This document shows positions 55,543 to 63,617 of a DNA stretch of 64,000 nucleotides, piece by piece. The translations under genes were made by a program, and so were the position numbers. Origin of the DNA: DASUPK01 sp963821705 (GTDB lineage: Bacteria; Actinomycetota; Thermoleophilia; Solirubrobacterales; 70-9); NCBI GenBank assembly GCA_963821705.1, contig CAWGEV010000007.1, positions 434,001-498,000 on the forward strand, written 5' to 3'. Position 1 is the first letter of the stretch. Every line of letters starts with the position of its first letter. A model generated the notes under the pieces. The model was not told the DNA's origin. It was given only the letters and a program-made list of their open reading frames with translations, and made no database searches.

Positions 55543-57408
55543 GTGAATCCGCCCGTGACACGGTCACGGACCCGCGAAGGGGAGAGACAGCCGCCCAGGC
55601 GCCCGAATCGCAGCCCACGTGCGCAGCGTGGGCCCCTCACCGAGCGCCAGCGGCGCCTCCGCCAGCGAGCGATCCCGCTCGGCGTGGTCGCGCTGATCGC
55701 GTTCATCTTCGGGGTGATCAGCGCGGCGGGTAGCCCCGAGCAGGACATGGCCGAGCGCTTCGTCAACGACTGGGCGCACCAGGACTACAACGCGATGCAC
55801 GACGAGCTCTCGAGCTCGGCGCAGGCTCAGTACACCGCGGCCGACCTGCGCGACGCGTACACGTCCGCCCAGAACGCCGCCACGGCCACCGCGATCGATC
55901 CGGGCAGCGCGGACGGCCCGAAGAGCGTCAACGGGACGAACGTGGTCGAGGTGGGCGTCGGAGTCCGGACCAGGCTGTTCGGCAAGGTCGATGGGACCCT
56001 GCTCCTTCCGCTCGACGGCGGTAAGGTCGCCTGGAACCCGAGCCTGACCTTCCCCGGCCTGCAGACCGGGGAGCGCGTGGGCCGGCGACTCACGCTGGGC
56101 CGGCGCGCGGCGATCCTGGCGAAGAACGGTACGCCGCTCGCCGCAGGGCCGACCGACAACCGGAGCTCGCCGCTCGGCTCCGACGCGATCGACGTCGCGG
56201 GCCAGACCGGGGCGCCGGACGCCACGGAGCAGGCGAAGCTGCAGGCGGCCGGGTACCCGTCCAACCAGGACACCGGCACGAGCGGACTGGAGCTGGCCTT
56301 CAACGACCGGCTGGCCGGGAAGCCCGGCGGACAGCTTCTCGCCGTGAAGGACGGGACGCCCCTGCCCGATGTCCCGGCCGGGACGCCGGGCCGCGTGCTC
56401 GCCACGGCGCACGGCGCGCCGGGGCAGCCGGTACACACGACGATCGATCCCCATCTCCAGTCGACCACCGTGAACGCGCTGGGCGGCCAGTCCGGCGGGA
56501 TCGTCGTGCTCAACGCCAGGAGCGGGAGGGTGCTCGCCATGGCCGGCGCCGCATACTCGTCTCCCCAGCCCCCTGGCTCGACTTTCAAGGTGATCACCGC
56601 CACCTCCGCCCTCGAGCACCACGACGTCAAGCTGAGCGACACGTTCCCGGTGGTGACCCAGATCAACCCGGACCCGGTCGCGGGTGCGCGGGTGGTTGCC
56701 AACGCCCATGACGAGGCGTGCGGCGGCACCTTCGTCCAGGCCTTTGCGAGGTCCTGCAACAGCGTCTTCGCACCGCTCGCGGTCAAGGTGGGTGCCGAAA
56801 ACCTCGTCAACACGGCCGAGGACTACGGGTACAACCAGCCGGTCACGCTCTACAACGCGCAGGCGACGGCGGCGGTCCAGCCGAACCGGATGAGCATCCC
56901 GAGCGCCGACGAGCTGAACGCGGAGCCGACCCACACGGATCTGTCGGTGACCGGCTTCGGCCAGGGCAAGGTGCTGGCGACCCCGCTCGGGATGGCGTCG
57001 GTCGCGCAGACGGTGGCCAACGACGGCGTGCGTGACCCGACCCCGATCGTCAAGGACAAGGCGCTGCAGAGCTCGGCGAAGCCCGTCGAGGTGACCTCGA
57101 AGGCGAACGCTCGCGTCCTGACTGGCCTGATGCGCGCGGTGGTGACCCAGGGAACCGGCGTCGCGGCGAACCTGACCGGCGTTCAGGTCGCGGGCAAGAC
57201 CGGAACCGCCGAGCTGGGGCCGAAGCCGGGTGCGCCACCCGCGCCCCCGGGAGCGCAGACCGACCAGCTGATCGACGGCTGGTTCATCGCCTTCGCTCCG
57301 GCGGACAAGCCGAAGCTCGCGCTCGCTGTGATGCTGATCGACGCCTCGGGCGACGGCGGCACGACGGCCGCGCCGATCGCGCGGTCGATCTTGGCTTCGG
57401 CTCTGTAG
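55543..57408 (+). CDS. Penicillin-binding protein, transpeptidase type
   Basis: The 621-residue protein has a basic N-terminus, one membrane anchor (near 45-62), a MecA/NTF2-like region, and a transpeptidase domain with active-site Ser346 (GSTFK), SCN at 404-406 and KTGT at 552-555. No transglycosylase domain, so it is a class B-like crosslinking enzyme or a beta-lactam-responsive homologue. GTG 55543 is the likely start; GTG 55555 is another. It is divergent from marP with a 42-base gap. Confidence 0.5.
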   Translation: MNPPVTRSRTREGERQPPRRPNRSPRAQRGPLTERQRRLRQRAIPLGVVALIAFIFGVISAAGSPEQDMAERFVNDWAHQDYNAMHDELSSSAQAQYTAADLRDAYTSAQNAATATAIDPGSADGPKSVNGTNVVEVGVGVRTRLFGKVDGTLLLPLDGGKVAWNPSLTFPGLQTGERVGRRLTLGRRAAILAKNGTPLAAGPTDNRSSPLGSDAIDVAGQTGAPDATEQAKLQAAGYPSNQDTGTSGLELAFNDRLAGKPGGQLLAVKDGTPLPDVPAGTPGRVLATAHGAPGQPVHTTIDPHLQSTTVNALGGQSGGIVVLNARSGRVLAMAGAAYSSPQPPGSTFKVITATSALEHHDVKLSDTFPVVTQINPDPVAGARVVANAHDEACGGTFVQAFARSCNSVFAPLAVKVGAENLVNTAEDYGYNQPVTLYNAQATAAVQPNRMSIPSADELNAEPTHTDLSVTGFGQGKVLATPLGMASVAQTVANDGVRDPTPIVKDKALQSSAKPVEVTSKANARVLTGLMRAVVTQGTGVAANLTGVQVAGKTGTAELGPKPGAPPAPPGAQTDQLIDGWFIAFAPADKPKLALAVMLIDASGDGGTTAAPIARSILASAL

Positions 57409-57537
57409 GGACGGCTTCGCCATCAGATCGCGGCCACAAGCGGCCGCCCCGCCCCTCACTAAACGGGTCGCGCTGGCGCGCGCCCTCGCATTACGGGCTT
57501 CGCCCTCCGCTCCCGAAGTGGAGCGGCCTGGTGGCCG

Positions 57538-57849
57538 CTACGGCAGCCCGAACGCCACGCCCACCATCGCCATCCCGCCGCCGACGGCGGTCAGCACTCC
57601 CCCTGGGCCTTCGAGGGCGAGGCTGAGCGGGACGCCGACCAGCACCAGCGCGGTCCCGCCCGCGATCAGGGCCCACCAGTTGAGGCCGCCCGCATCCTGC
57701 TCGGGAGCGGCCGGCGCGGTCAGGATGGTGCAGATGACCAGCAGCCCGAGCCCGACCAGCCCCCCGGCGAGGCCGAGCAGCTGGATCAACGCCAGCGCGG
57801 CGCCGATGCCGCCGATCAGGAGCAGGGCTTGAAGCTGGGTCTTTCTCAT
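57538..57849 (-). CDS. Small membrane protein, three spans, unknown
   Basis: A 103-residue hydrophobic protein with about three membrane helices (roughly 6-43, 59-80, 83-100) and a short polar loop (APAAPEQDAGG). No motif for transport or catalysis is visible. It precedes the lipoprotein gene on the same strand by about 30 bases and could be co-expressed. Confidence 0.5.
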   Translation of the reverse strand: MRKTQLQALLLIGGIGAALALIQLLGLAGGLVGLGLLVICTILTAPAAPEQDAGGLNWWALIAGGTALVLVGVPLSLALEGPGGVLTAVGGGMAMVGVAFGLP

Positions 57850-57881
57850 GGGTGGGAGCGGAGGACTCCCCTCCCTCGAGC

Positions 57882-58430
57882 CTAGATATCGAGGGTGATT
57901 TCGCCGGTCTCGCCCGCGTAGTGGATCTCGAGCTTCAGCGGCCTGTTCTCGTTGGACGCCTGCGCGACCAGGAAGAGCACGAGGGCACCCTGCGTCGGGC
58001 CGTTCGCGGCAGCGGTGTCGGGAGCGGGAATGTCGCCTCCGGCCGGCAGCTCGGCCCCGAGCGGAGCCGCGAAGGGCGTGCGGCTGGGGACCGACGGGTA
58101 GGCGACGCCGGTCGTGTCGACCACGCTCATCTGGCCATTGGTCGGCAGCCGCACGGGGTGGTCGCTCTGGTTGTGCATGGTCAGGAACACGCCCAGATAT
58201 GCCTGGCTCGAGGGCAGGGGCAGCTTCTGGCCTTCGAGGTACTGCTTGTCATCGGGTTGCGCCGGGTTGAGGAACCGCGTCTCCTGAACGTTGATCTTCA
58301 GGTCCCCGAGCTGGATCGGCTCGCCCTCATTTCCCTTCGTGCCGAGGGTGTTGCCGCAGCCGGCCACACCCACGAGGGCGAGGGCAAGCACGAATGCGAC
58401 TGCCAGGACTCCCTTGCTGCCGGGGCGCAT
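57882..58430 (-). CDS. Exported DUF4352-like lipoprotein
   Basis: The 182-residue protein (ATG 58430; ATG 58457 would add nine residues) has a lipobox LVGVAGC and a beta-sandwich-like domain: IQLGDLKINVQETRFLNPAQ, AYLGVFLTMHNQSDHPV, ALVLFLVAQ and LEIHYAGETGEITLDI, which fits DUF4352. Such surface lipoproteins are of unknown function. It lies 15 bases after the SRPBCC gene on the same strand. Confidence 0.5.
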   Translation of the reverse strand: MRPGSKGVLAVAFVLALALVGVAGCGNTLGTKGNEGEPIQLGDLKINVQETRFLNPAQPDDKQYLEGQKLPLPSSQAYLGVFLTMHNQSDHPVRLPTNGQMSVVDTTGVAYPSVPSRTPFAAPLGAELPAGGDIPAPDTAAANGPTQGALVLFLVAQASNENRPLKLEIHYAGETGEITLDI

Positions 58431-58472
58431 GAGGGCGCGCAGTCTATCCGCAGGCATCCTGGCGCGGTCCAG

Positions 58473-58976
58473 TCAGGAGACGGGCGTCGGCAGGCGGTCG
58501 CCGCCGGCGACCTCCGTGCGTGGCGGCTCCTGGCCGGACTCGATCAGGTCGCGCAGCCGCCGCAGCGCCTTGCTCCAGCGACGTCGCCACCAGCGCGTCC
58601 GGCCGAACTCCCGGATGCGGTCGAACTCGTTCGCCGGCGTGGTCCAGAAGGTGAGCCTCAGCTCGGTGGTCTGCCGCTGGTCGAGCTCCCAGACGATCCG
58701 GATCGGCAGACGATCGAGCCGTCCCCCGCGGGCGTGCTCGACGACGCGATACGGACGCTCGGCCTCGGCGATCACCGTCTCCATGTACCTGACGCCCGCC
58801 GGCGCATCGACCCGGAGCCGCGCGGCCGCCCCCACGCCCTGGGCGGGGATGCGGGCCAGGTGGTACTCGCTCGCGAAGTGGTCGATCCAACTCGGGCGCA
58901 CCGCGAGATCGCAGAGGAAGTCGAAGACCCGCTCGCGGGGAGCGTCGATCGAGATGTCGAGGGAAATGGGCCCCAC
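58473..58976 (-). CDS. SRPBCC/polyketide-cyclase-like protein
   Basis: A 167-residue START-like protein: ISLDISIDAPRERVFDFLCD at the start, a middle with VRYMETVIAEAERPYRVVEH, and the C-terminal helix FGRTRWWRRRWSKALRRLRD that closes the hydrophobic cavity. Members bind small hydrophobic ligands or act as cyclases; the ligand is unknown. Confidence 0.5.
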   Translation of the reverse strand: MGPISLDISIDAPRERVFDFLCDLAVRPSWIDHFASEYHLARIPAQGVGAAARLRVDAPAGVRYMETVIAEAERPYRVVEHARGGRLDRLPIRIVWELDQRQTTELRLTFWTTPANEFDRIREFGRTRWWRRRWSKALRRLRDLIESGQEPPRTEVAGGDRLPTPVS

Positions 58977-59107
58977 CGCGCGGCGATTCTAGTGCCGGCG
59001 CACGGGACGATCGGCCAGACCCCCTGGAAAGGGTGGACTTTCCGTACCAGTCACGAAGAATGCCTAGCCATTTTGCAGTACCGGGAGTAGTATCGCCCCA
59101 ATCCCCG

Positions 59108-59674
59108 ATGACGATGATTGGACAGAGTCAAGACGACGTCCGGCACGCGGGTGAGCCCGCCGGAGGCGTCGGTTCGTTCATCTGCCAGGGGTGTTCCCTT
59201 CCCGTCTCTTTCGAGCCGGCCGAGTCGATTCCAAGGTGCCCCAACTGCGGAGGCACCGACTTCCGCCGCTCGTCGATGTTCGAGCAGCCAACGCTCAGGA
59301 ACATCGCGATCAGTCGCCCCACCGCCCAGCCCGAGAACTGGCTGGCGGGCGTGCGGGACTCGATCAGCGAGGCGGGCAAGTACCTCGCGATGTTCGCCGA
59401 CGGCCGGACCCGGGTGATCGAGCTCTCAGACGGCTGGTCGCGTATCGGGCGGAGCCGCTCGGCGGACATCCGACTCGACGACCCGACCGTCTCCCGCCGA
59501 CATGCGGTGGTCGTGCAGACGCCCGAGGGCGACCTGCGCGTGCTGGATGACCGCTCGATGAACGGCATCCGCGTCAACGGCGAGCCCGTCGACTGGAGCC
59601 CGCTCGCGGACGGCGACGAGCTCCAGATCGGCCGCTACACGCTCAGCGTCATCGAGAGCGGCGGCACCCCCTAG
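59108..59674 (+). CDS. FHA-domain protein with N-terminal zinc ribbon
   Basis: The 188-residue protein has CQGC ... CPNC (a four-cysteine zinc ribbon near residues 25-55), a linker, and an FHA domain with WSRIGRSRSADIRLDDPTVS RRHAVV, the phosphothreonine-binding signature (Arg, Ser, His). FHA domains read Ser/Thr kinase signals. ATG 59108 or 59114 start; TAGTAT near 59085 is a possible -10. No kinase gene is in this window. Confidence 0.5.
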   Translation: MTMIGQSQDDVRHAGEPAGGVGSFICQGCSLPVSFEPAESIPRCPNCGGTDFRRSSMFEQPTLRNIAISRPTAQPENWLAGVRDSISEAGKYLAMFADGRTRVIELSDGWSRIGRSRSADIRLDDPTVSRRHAVVVQTPEGDLRVLDDRSMNGIRVNGEPVDWSPLADGDELQIGRYTLSVIESGGTP

Positions 59675-59739
59675 CCCGGTCCACCGACGGCGCACGTCAT
59701 CGGCGCGCGGATCCGACCCCCAGGTTCGCACTTCCCTCG

Positions 59740-60240
59740 CTACGTCGCGGTAGCTGCCTTCAGCTTGGCGGGCGCCTCCCGCGCAGCTGGGGCGGCGCGG
59801 CGGCGGCGCGAGCGGCGAACCGAGGCCACGACGCGAACCGCGAAGAGAGCGCCGATGCCCGCCGAGGCGGCGAGCACGGGCCAGTAGAGCCACGGGGTGG
59901 CCCCATCGGTTCCCGCGCCGAGCGTGTGGGCGGCCGCGAGGACGAAGGCCACCACGGTCAGACGGTGGGCCTTCCGCCAGAGGCGGCCGCCGATCCAGCG
60001 CCGAACGTAGAAGCTCAGGCCGAGGAGGGCGGCCAGCCATCCGGCGATGGTCCCCAGCCCGGTCCAGACCGGGCGATAAGCCATCGTGAACGGCAGGGCG
60101 ATGCCGCCCGGTCCGGGGTTGAGCCAGGAGTCGCCGAGGAGGGTGATGCCGTGGATTGCGACCGCCACGAGGGCCGTGACAGCCGTCTGCTCGTGAATGG
60201 CGAGCAGGGTGCGGCGAACGCCTGCTGAGAGTGCATCCAG
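59740..60240 (-). CDS. Ferric-reductase-like membrane protein, N-terminus uncertain
   Basis: About 166 residues with four helices and FRD/MsrQ-type landmarks: VAIHGITLLGDSW, RLWRKAHRLTVVAFVLAAAHTLGAGTDG with the heme-type histidines, then a basic Arg/Ala tail. The frame continues upstream only to the ApbE stop codon, so CTG 60240 is the furthest start and GTG 60168 the alternative. The family usually has one more N-terminal helix. A second paralogue starts near 64000. Confidence 0.5.
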   Translation of the reverse strand: MDALSAGVRRTLLAIHEQTAVTALVAVAIHGITLLGDSWLNPGPGGIALPFTMAYRPVWTGLGTIAGWLAALLGLSFYVRRWIGGRLWRKAHRLTVVAFVLAAAHTLGAGTDGATPWLYWPVLAASAGIGALFAVRVVASVRRSRRRRAAPAAREAPAKLKAATAT

Positions 60241-61224
60241 TCAGGCGACGAGCGTCGCCGCGCTCCCACTTCGGCGTCCCACCAGCCTTGGCTCGACCGG
60301 TCCCACGATCTCGATGTGGCCGTCGTCGTGAACCAACATGCCGCCCTGCTCCGCTAGCAGCTCCCGACCGCGCTCGGGACCGCTCAGCAGCGCCGCCTTG
60401 GACAGGGTCTCCGCCTCCAGCGCTGTGCGGCCGAGCGCGGTGGCCCCGAGCAGGCCGGTCCAGGCGGGGTCCCCTGTGCTCGGATCGAGCAGGTGGTGGG
60501 CGAAGGAGCCGTCCTCGCGCCGCCACAGCCGGATGTCAACTCCCGAGCTGGCGATGCCGCCCTCCGCGACGTCGAAGATCGCCGCCGGTTCGTCGTCGAT
60601 CGGATGGCGGGCATGGACGCCGAACGGATCGAGGCGCGCGGCGAAACCGCCGACCCTCACGTCTCCCCCGCAGTCGACCACGAAGCGCGAGTAGCTCCGC
60701 AGGTGCTCAGCCACCAGGTCGGCTGCCAGGCCCTTGCCGCAGCCACCTGTGTCGAAGATCAGTCCCGGTGGCCGGCGGATCGTCCCGGCGGAGTCGTCGA
60801 CCTCGATCGACCGCCATTCGGCCTCGGCCCGCGGCCGGGCGGGGTGTCGCGGCGGCGCGGCCGCCAGGGCGTCGGCGAGTGGCTCGGGGTCGACTCCGGC
60901 GCGCGACTTGCGATAGCCGGCGCTCACGATCGCACCGCCCAGGGTCGGGTCTACCAGTCCGTCGCTGCGCTCTGCCGCCCAGACGCCGGCCCTGACGGCC
61001 TGCCGCAGGACCGGCGACGCCGGGACGGTCTCCCGGTGATCCTCATTGAGTGCGGTCAGCTCGCTGTCGGGCTTGAAGCGCGAGAGGGCGGCGTCGAACA
61101 GCTCGATGAAGAGTCTCTCCCGCACGGCCGCCTCCGCCGCCGGTGGCGAGCCGGGCAGCGGGTCGCCGATCAGCAGGCGGACCTCGCATCCCATGCACTC
61201 GAAGGTGAGGTCGTGGTAGTTCAT
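60241..61224 (-). CDS. apbE: FAD:protein FMN transferase (ApbE)
   Basis: ApbE attaches FMN covalently to Ser/Thr of target proteins. The 327-residue enzyme has FECMGCEVRLLI, SRFKPDSELTALN, DPTLGGAIVSAGYRKS, the FAD/Mg motif FDTGGCGKGLAADLVAEHL and SSGVDIRLWRREDGSFAHHL. No signal peptide is present, so it may act in the cytoplasm. No FMN-binding-domain target is seen in the window; the neighbouring ferric-reductase-like genes suggest an electron-transfer chain. Coupled by ATGA to the next gene. Confidence 0.5.
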   Translation of the reverse strand: MNYHDLTFECMGCEVRLLIGDPLPGSPPAAEAAVRERLFIELFDAALSRFKPDSELTALNEDHRETVPASPVLRQAVRAGVWAAERSDGLVDPTLGGAIVSAGYRKSRAGVDPEPLADALAAAPPRHPARPRAEAEWRSIEVDDSAGTIRRPPGLIFDTGGCGKGLAADLVAEHLRSYSRFVVDCGGDVRVGGFAARLDPFGVHARHPIDDEPAAIFDVAEGGIASSGVDIRLWRREDGSFAHHLLDPSTGDPAWTGLLGATALGRTALEAETLSKAALLSGPERGRELLAEQGGMLVHDDGHIEIVGPVEPRLVGRRSGSAATLVA

Positions 61225-61571
61225 GAGGTCGAGGTCGCCACCGGCGCCGGCGCACCGGCTGAGGTGCCCGAGCTTGACACAGTCTGCCCCCCGCCACCGG
61301 TCCCCGCCGGGACCACCGTGGTGATGATGATCTTCTTGCGCGGCCGGACCTGGGCGGACGTGGATATCGCACTCGCCTTGCCGACGGCCGGATCCCGGCC
61401 GGACTGGAGCTGGAGGGCGAGGAACTCGAAGACGACGGCGAAGCAGGCGAGCGCCACGAGGACGGTCGGCAGAGCTGCCGGCCGCCGCCGCCGGGGAGGG
61501 TCGGCGGCGGCGGCCGTCATCCGCCCGCCAGGGCGCTTGTCGTCAGTCGTCTGGGGCTTCTCGTCAGTCAT
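61221..61571 (-). CDS. Small single-span membrane protein of the redox cluster
   Basis: The 116-residue protein has an N-terminal cytoplasmic part with RRRRPAALP, one membrane helix (about 35-57) and a Gly/Thr/Ser-rich exported tail (VVPAGTGGGGQTVSSSG). It overlaps ApbE (ATGA) and the low-complexity gene by eight bases, so the genes are co-translated. It might anchor a redox partner outside the membrane; no known domain. Confidence 0.5.
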   Translation of the reverse strand: MTDEKPQTTDDKRPGGRMTAAAADPPRRRRPAALPTVLVALACFAVVFEFLALQLQSGRDPAVGKASAISTSAQVRPRKKIIITTVVPAGTGGGGQTVSSSGTSAGAPAPVATSTS

Positions 61572-62055
61572 CGTGGCCCTGCTTCTCGTGCTCGCCGCCG
61601 CCGCCCGAGCCGCCGCCACTCGTGCCGGTGCCGACGGCGCCGCCGCCACCGCCACCGCCACCGCTGCCGGCGCTGCCGCTCGAGCCGCTGGTCACGGGAG
61701 AGTGGCCGCCGCCGCCCGAGGTGTGGTGACCCGAGCCGCTCGAGCCCGAGTGGACCGGGGAATGACCGGACGAGGAGCCGGTGCTGGACCCGCTCGATCC
61801 GGTGGAGACCGGTGACGTCGAGGAGGAGCGGTGGCTGCCGCTCGTGCCGGTCGAGACGTGGGAACGTCCGTGCCCGGCAGCCACGCGAACGTGCGGAGGC
61901 GGCTTCGCATGAATGGTTCGGCGGATCACGTGCGTGCCGGCCAGCCTCGTCACGGGCTGCTCAGGCGCGCGGCTGGAATTGAGGGCGTAGCCGCCCAGTG
62001 CCCCGAGCCCGAGCGCGGCAGTGATCGCAGCGATCCTTGTCCTGAGGTCTCTCAA
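61564..62055 (-). CDS. Low-complexity Ser/Gly/His-rich exported protein
   Basis: A 163-residue protein with an N-terminal signal-like helix (7-24), a middle with HVIRRTIHAKPPPHVRVAAG, then a long Ser/Gly/Thr repeat tail containing several His (GHSPVHSGSSGSGHH) and a Gly-rich end. Low-complexity tails like this are weakly conserved; it may be a flexible surface or metal-binding segment. It begins the ApbE-containing operon. Confidence 0.5.
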   Translation of the reverse strand: MRDLRTRIAAITAALGLGALGGYALNSSRAPEQPVTRLAGTHVIRRTIHAKPPPHVRVAAGHGRSHVSTGTSGSHRSSSTSPVSTGSSGSSTGSSSGHSPVHSGSSGSGHHTSGGGGHSPVTSGSSGSAGSGGGGGGGGAVGTGTSGGGSGGGGEHEKQGHDD

Positions 62056-62200
62056 AGCATTCGGCCCTTCTTCCCCCTATCGGTGAGGGCGCGTCCGGGC
62101 ATTCTTCGGCCGCCCGGGTAATCGAACCCCCAGTAATCGGTAAAGACGTGGCAAAGACCCGGCCGGGGCGCGCGGCCACGGGCCGGGCTGTGAAGGGGAG

Positions 62201-62407
62201 TCACGGGTAGACGACCTCGCCCGTCTCGGAGTCGACCACCTCGATGGCCATGGCCGGACAGGCCTTGGCCGCCTTGAGGATCTTCTTGTCCGGGCCGCTG
62301 CCGATCACCTCGGCGGTATCGCCCAGCTCGAAGACCTCGGGCGCAATGTCGACGCAGTCGCCGTGCGCGCTGCAGGCGCTGGGGTCGATCTTCGGGATGT
62401 AGCTCAT
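62201..62407 (-). CDS. Small ferredoxin ([3Fe-4S]/[4Fe-4S] type)
   Basis: The 68-residue protein has cysteines in SACSAHGDCVDIAPEVF and KACPAMAI: C-x5-C ... C-P, with one ligand missing from the usual CxxCxxC, typical of [3Fe-4S] ferredoxins that feed P450s and other monooxygenases. Its start overlaps the reductase stop (ATGA), so the reductase most likely reduces it. Confidence 0.5.
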   Translation of the reverse strand: MSYIPKIDPSACSAHGDCVDIAPEVFELGDTAEVIGSGPDKKILKAAKACPAMAIEVVDSETGEVVYP

Positions 62408-63591
62408 CGTTGCTCCTTTCCGTCCGTTGCTTGCTCGTAGGTCCGTTCGATCTCCTTGCGAAGGCGCGCGAACGCGCGGGGGTTGCCGACCACGAGGGCG
62501 CCCACGGGTTGCTCGTCCCGCGTGTAGACGACTGCGTAGTCGCGGTCGTCCGGCGTGCCCTCGACGTGCGCGGCGTCCGATCCCTCCGCGTGCCCGAAGT
62601 ACTGGATGCGCAACCCGTACTGGTCGCTCCAGAAGCTGGGCAGCGGCTGGGGCTCAGGCTCCTCGCCGGTGATCGCTCTGGCGACCGCCATGCCCTGCCG
62701 GGCGGCCGCGTCCCAGTGCTCGCTGCGACGATGTTCGCCGTGGCGGTGGTCGAAGCCCCTCGCCACGTCGCCGGCGGCCCACACTCCCGGTATCGACGTC
62801 CTCCCCGCGTGATCGGTGGTGACGCCGTCAGTGTCCAGCCCGCTGCCCTTGAGCCAGGCGGCGTCTGGGGCGACGCCGATGCCCACGACGACCGCGTCGC
62901 AGGCGAGGCGCTCGCCGTCGCCGAGCACGAGCTCCTCGACGGAGCCGTTGCCGCGCGCCCCCTTCAGCATGGTGGAGAGGCGGACGTCGACGCCCTCCTC
63001 GTCGTGCATCTTCATCAGCCCGAGGCCGACCTCCTCGCCGAGCACGCCTGTGAGAGGAGCGGGCAGTGCCTCGACGATCGTGACCTCGGCGCCCGACCTG
63101 CGGGCGGTGGAGGCGACCTCCTGGCCGATGAAGCCTGCGCCGATCACCGCCAATCGCGCACCCGCGCGAACCTCCTCGCGCAGGTGCCGCGCGTCATCCA
63201 GCGTGCGCAGATAGTGGACGTTCGAATAGCCCTCGAGCGGCGGCAGTCTCCGGGCTGCCGCGCCCGTGGCGATCACCAGCTGGTCGTAGAGGACCTCGGA
63301 GCCGTCGTCGAGCTCCAGCCGGCGCCGCTTGGTGTCGAGCCTGGTGGCGCGCCGGCCGAGGATCAGCTCGACGTCGTTGTCCGCGTACCAGCCTTCGGGC
63401 TTGAAGGCGACCTCCTCATCCGGGATCTTGCCCTCGAGATGTCCCTTCGAGAGCGGCGGCCGATCGTAGGGGCGCTCGGCCTCGCCGCAGATCACCCGGA
63501 TCCGATCCTCGCAGCCTCGCCTGCGGAGGGTCTCGACGCACCTCTGCGCGGCGAGCCCTCCTCCGACGATCACGATGCCTTGATCCTTCAT
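62404..63591 (-). CDS. FAD-dependent ferredoxin reductase-like oxidoreductase
   Basis: A 395-residue pyridine-nucleotide-disulfide-type reductase: FAD motif IVIVGGGLAAQRCVETLRR, ERPYDRPPLSKGHL, the NAD(P)H motif LAVIGAGFIGQEVAS and GVWAAGDVARGF. It resembles ferredoxin reductases of the putidaredoxin/BphA4 type that pair with small ferredoxins. ATG 63591 is chosen because AAGGGAACCGAG lies directly upstream. The first open start at 63621 is not needed. Confidence 0.5.
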   Translation of the reverse strand: MKDQGIVIVGGGLAAQRCVETLRRRGCEDRIRVICGEAERPYDRPPLSKGHLEGKIPDEEVAFKPEGWYADNDVELILGRRATRLDTKRRRLELDDGSEVLYDQLVIATGAAARRLPPLEGYSNVHYLRTLDDARHLREEVRAGARLAVIGAGFIGQEVASTARRSGAEVTIVEALPAPLTGVLGEEVGLGLMKMHDEEGVDVRLSTMLKGARGNGSVEELVLGDGERLACDAVVVGIGVAPDAAWLKGSGLDTDGVTTDHAGRTSIPGVWAAGDVARGFDHRHGEHRRSEHWDAAARQGMAVARAITGEEPEPQPLPSFWSDQYGLRIQYFGHAEGSDAAHVEGTPDDRDYAVVYTRDEQPVGALVVGNPRAFARLRKEIERTYEQATDGKEQR

Positions 63592-63617
63592 CTCGGTTCC
63601 CTTTCGTTTGCGGAGAC

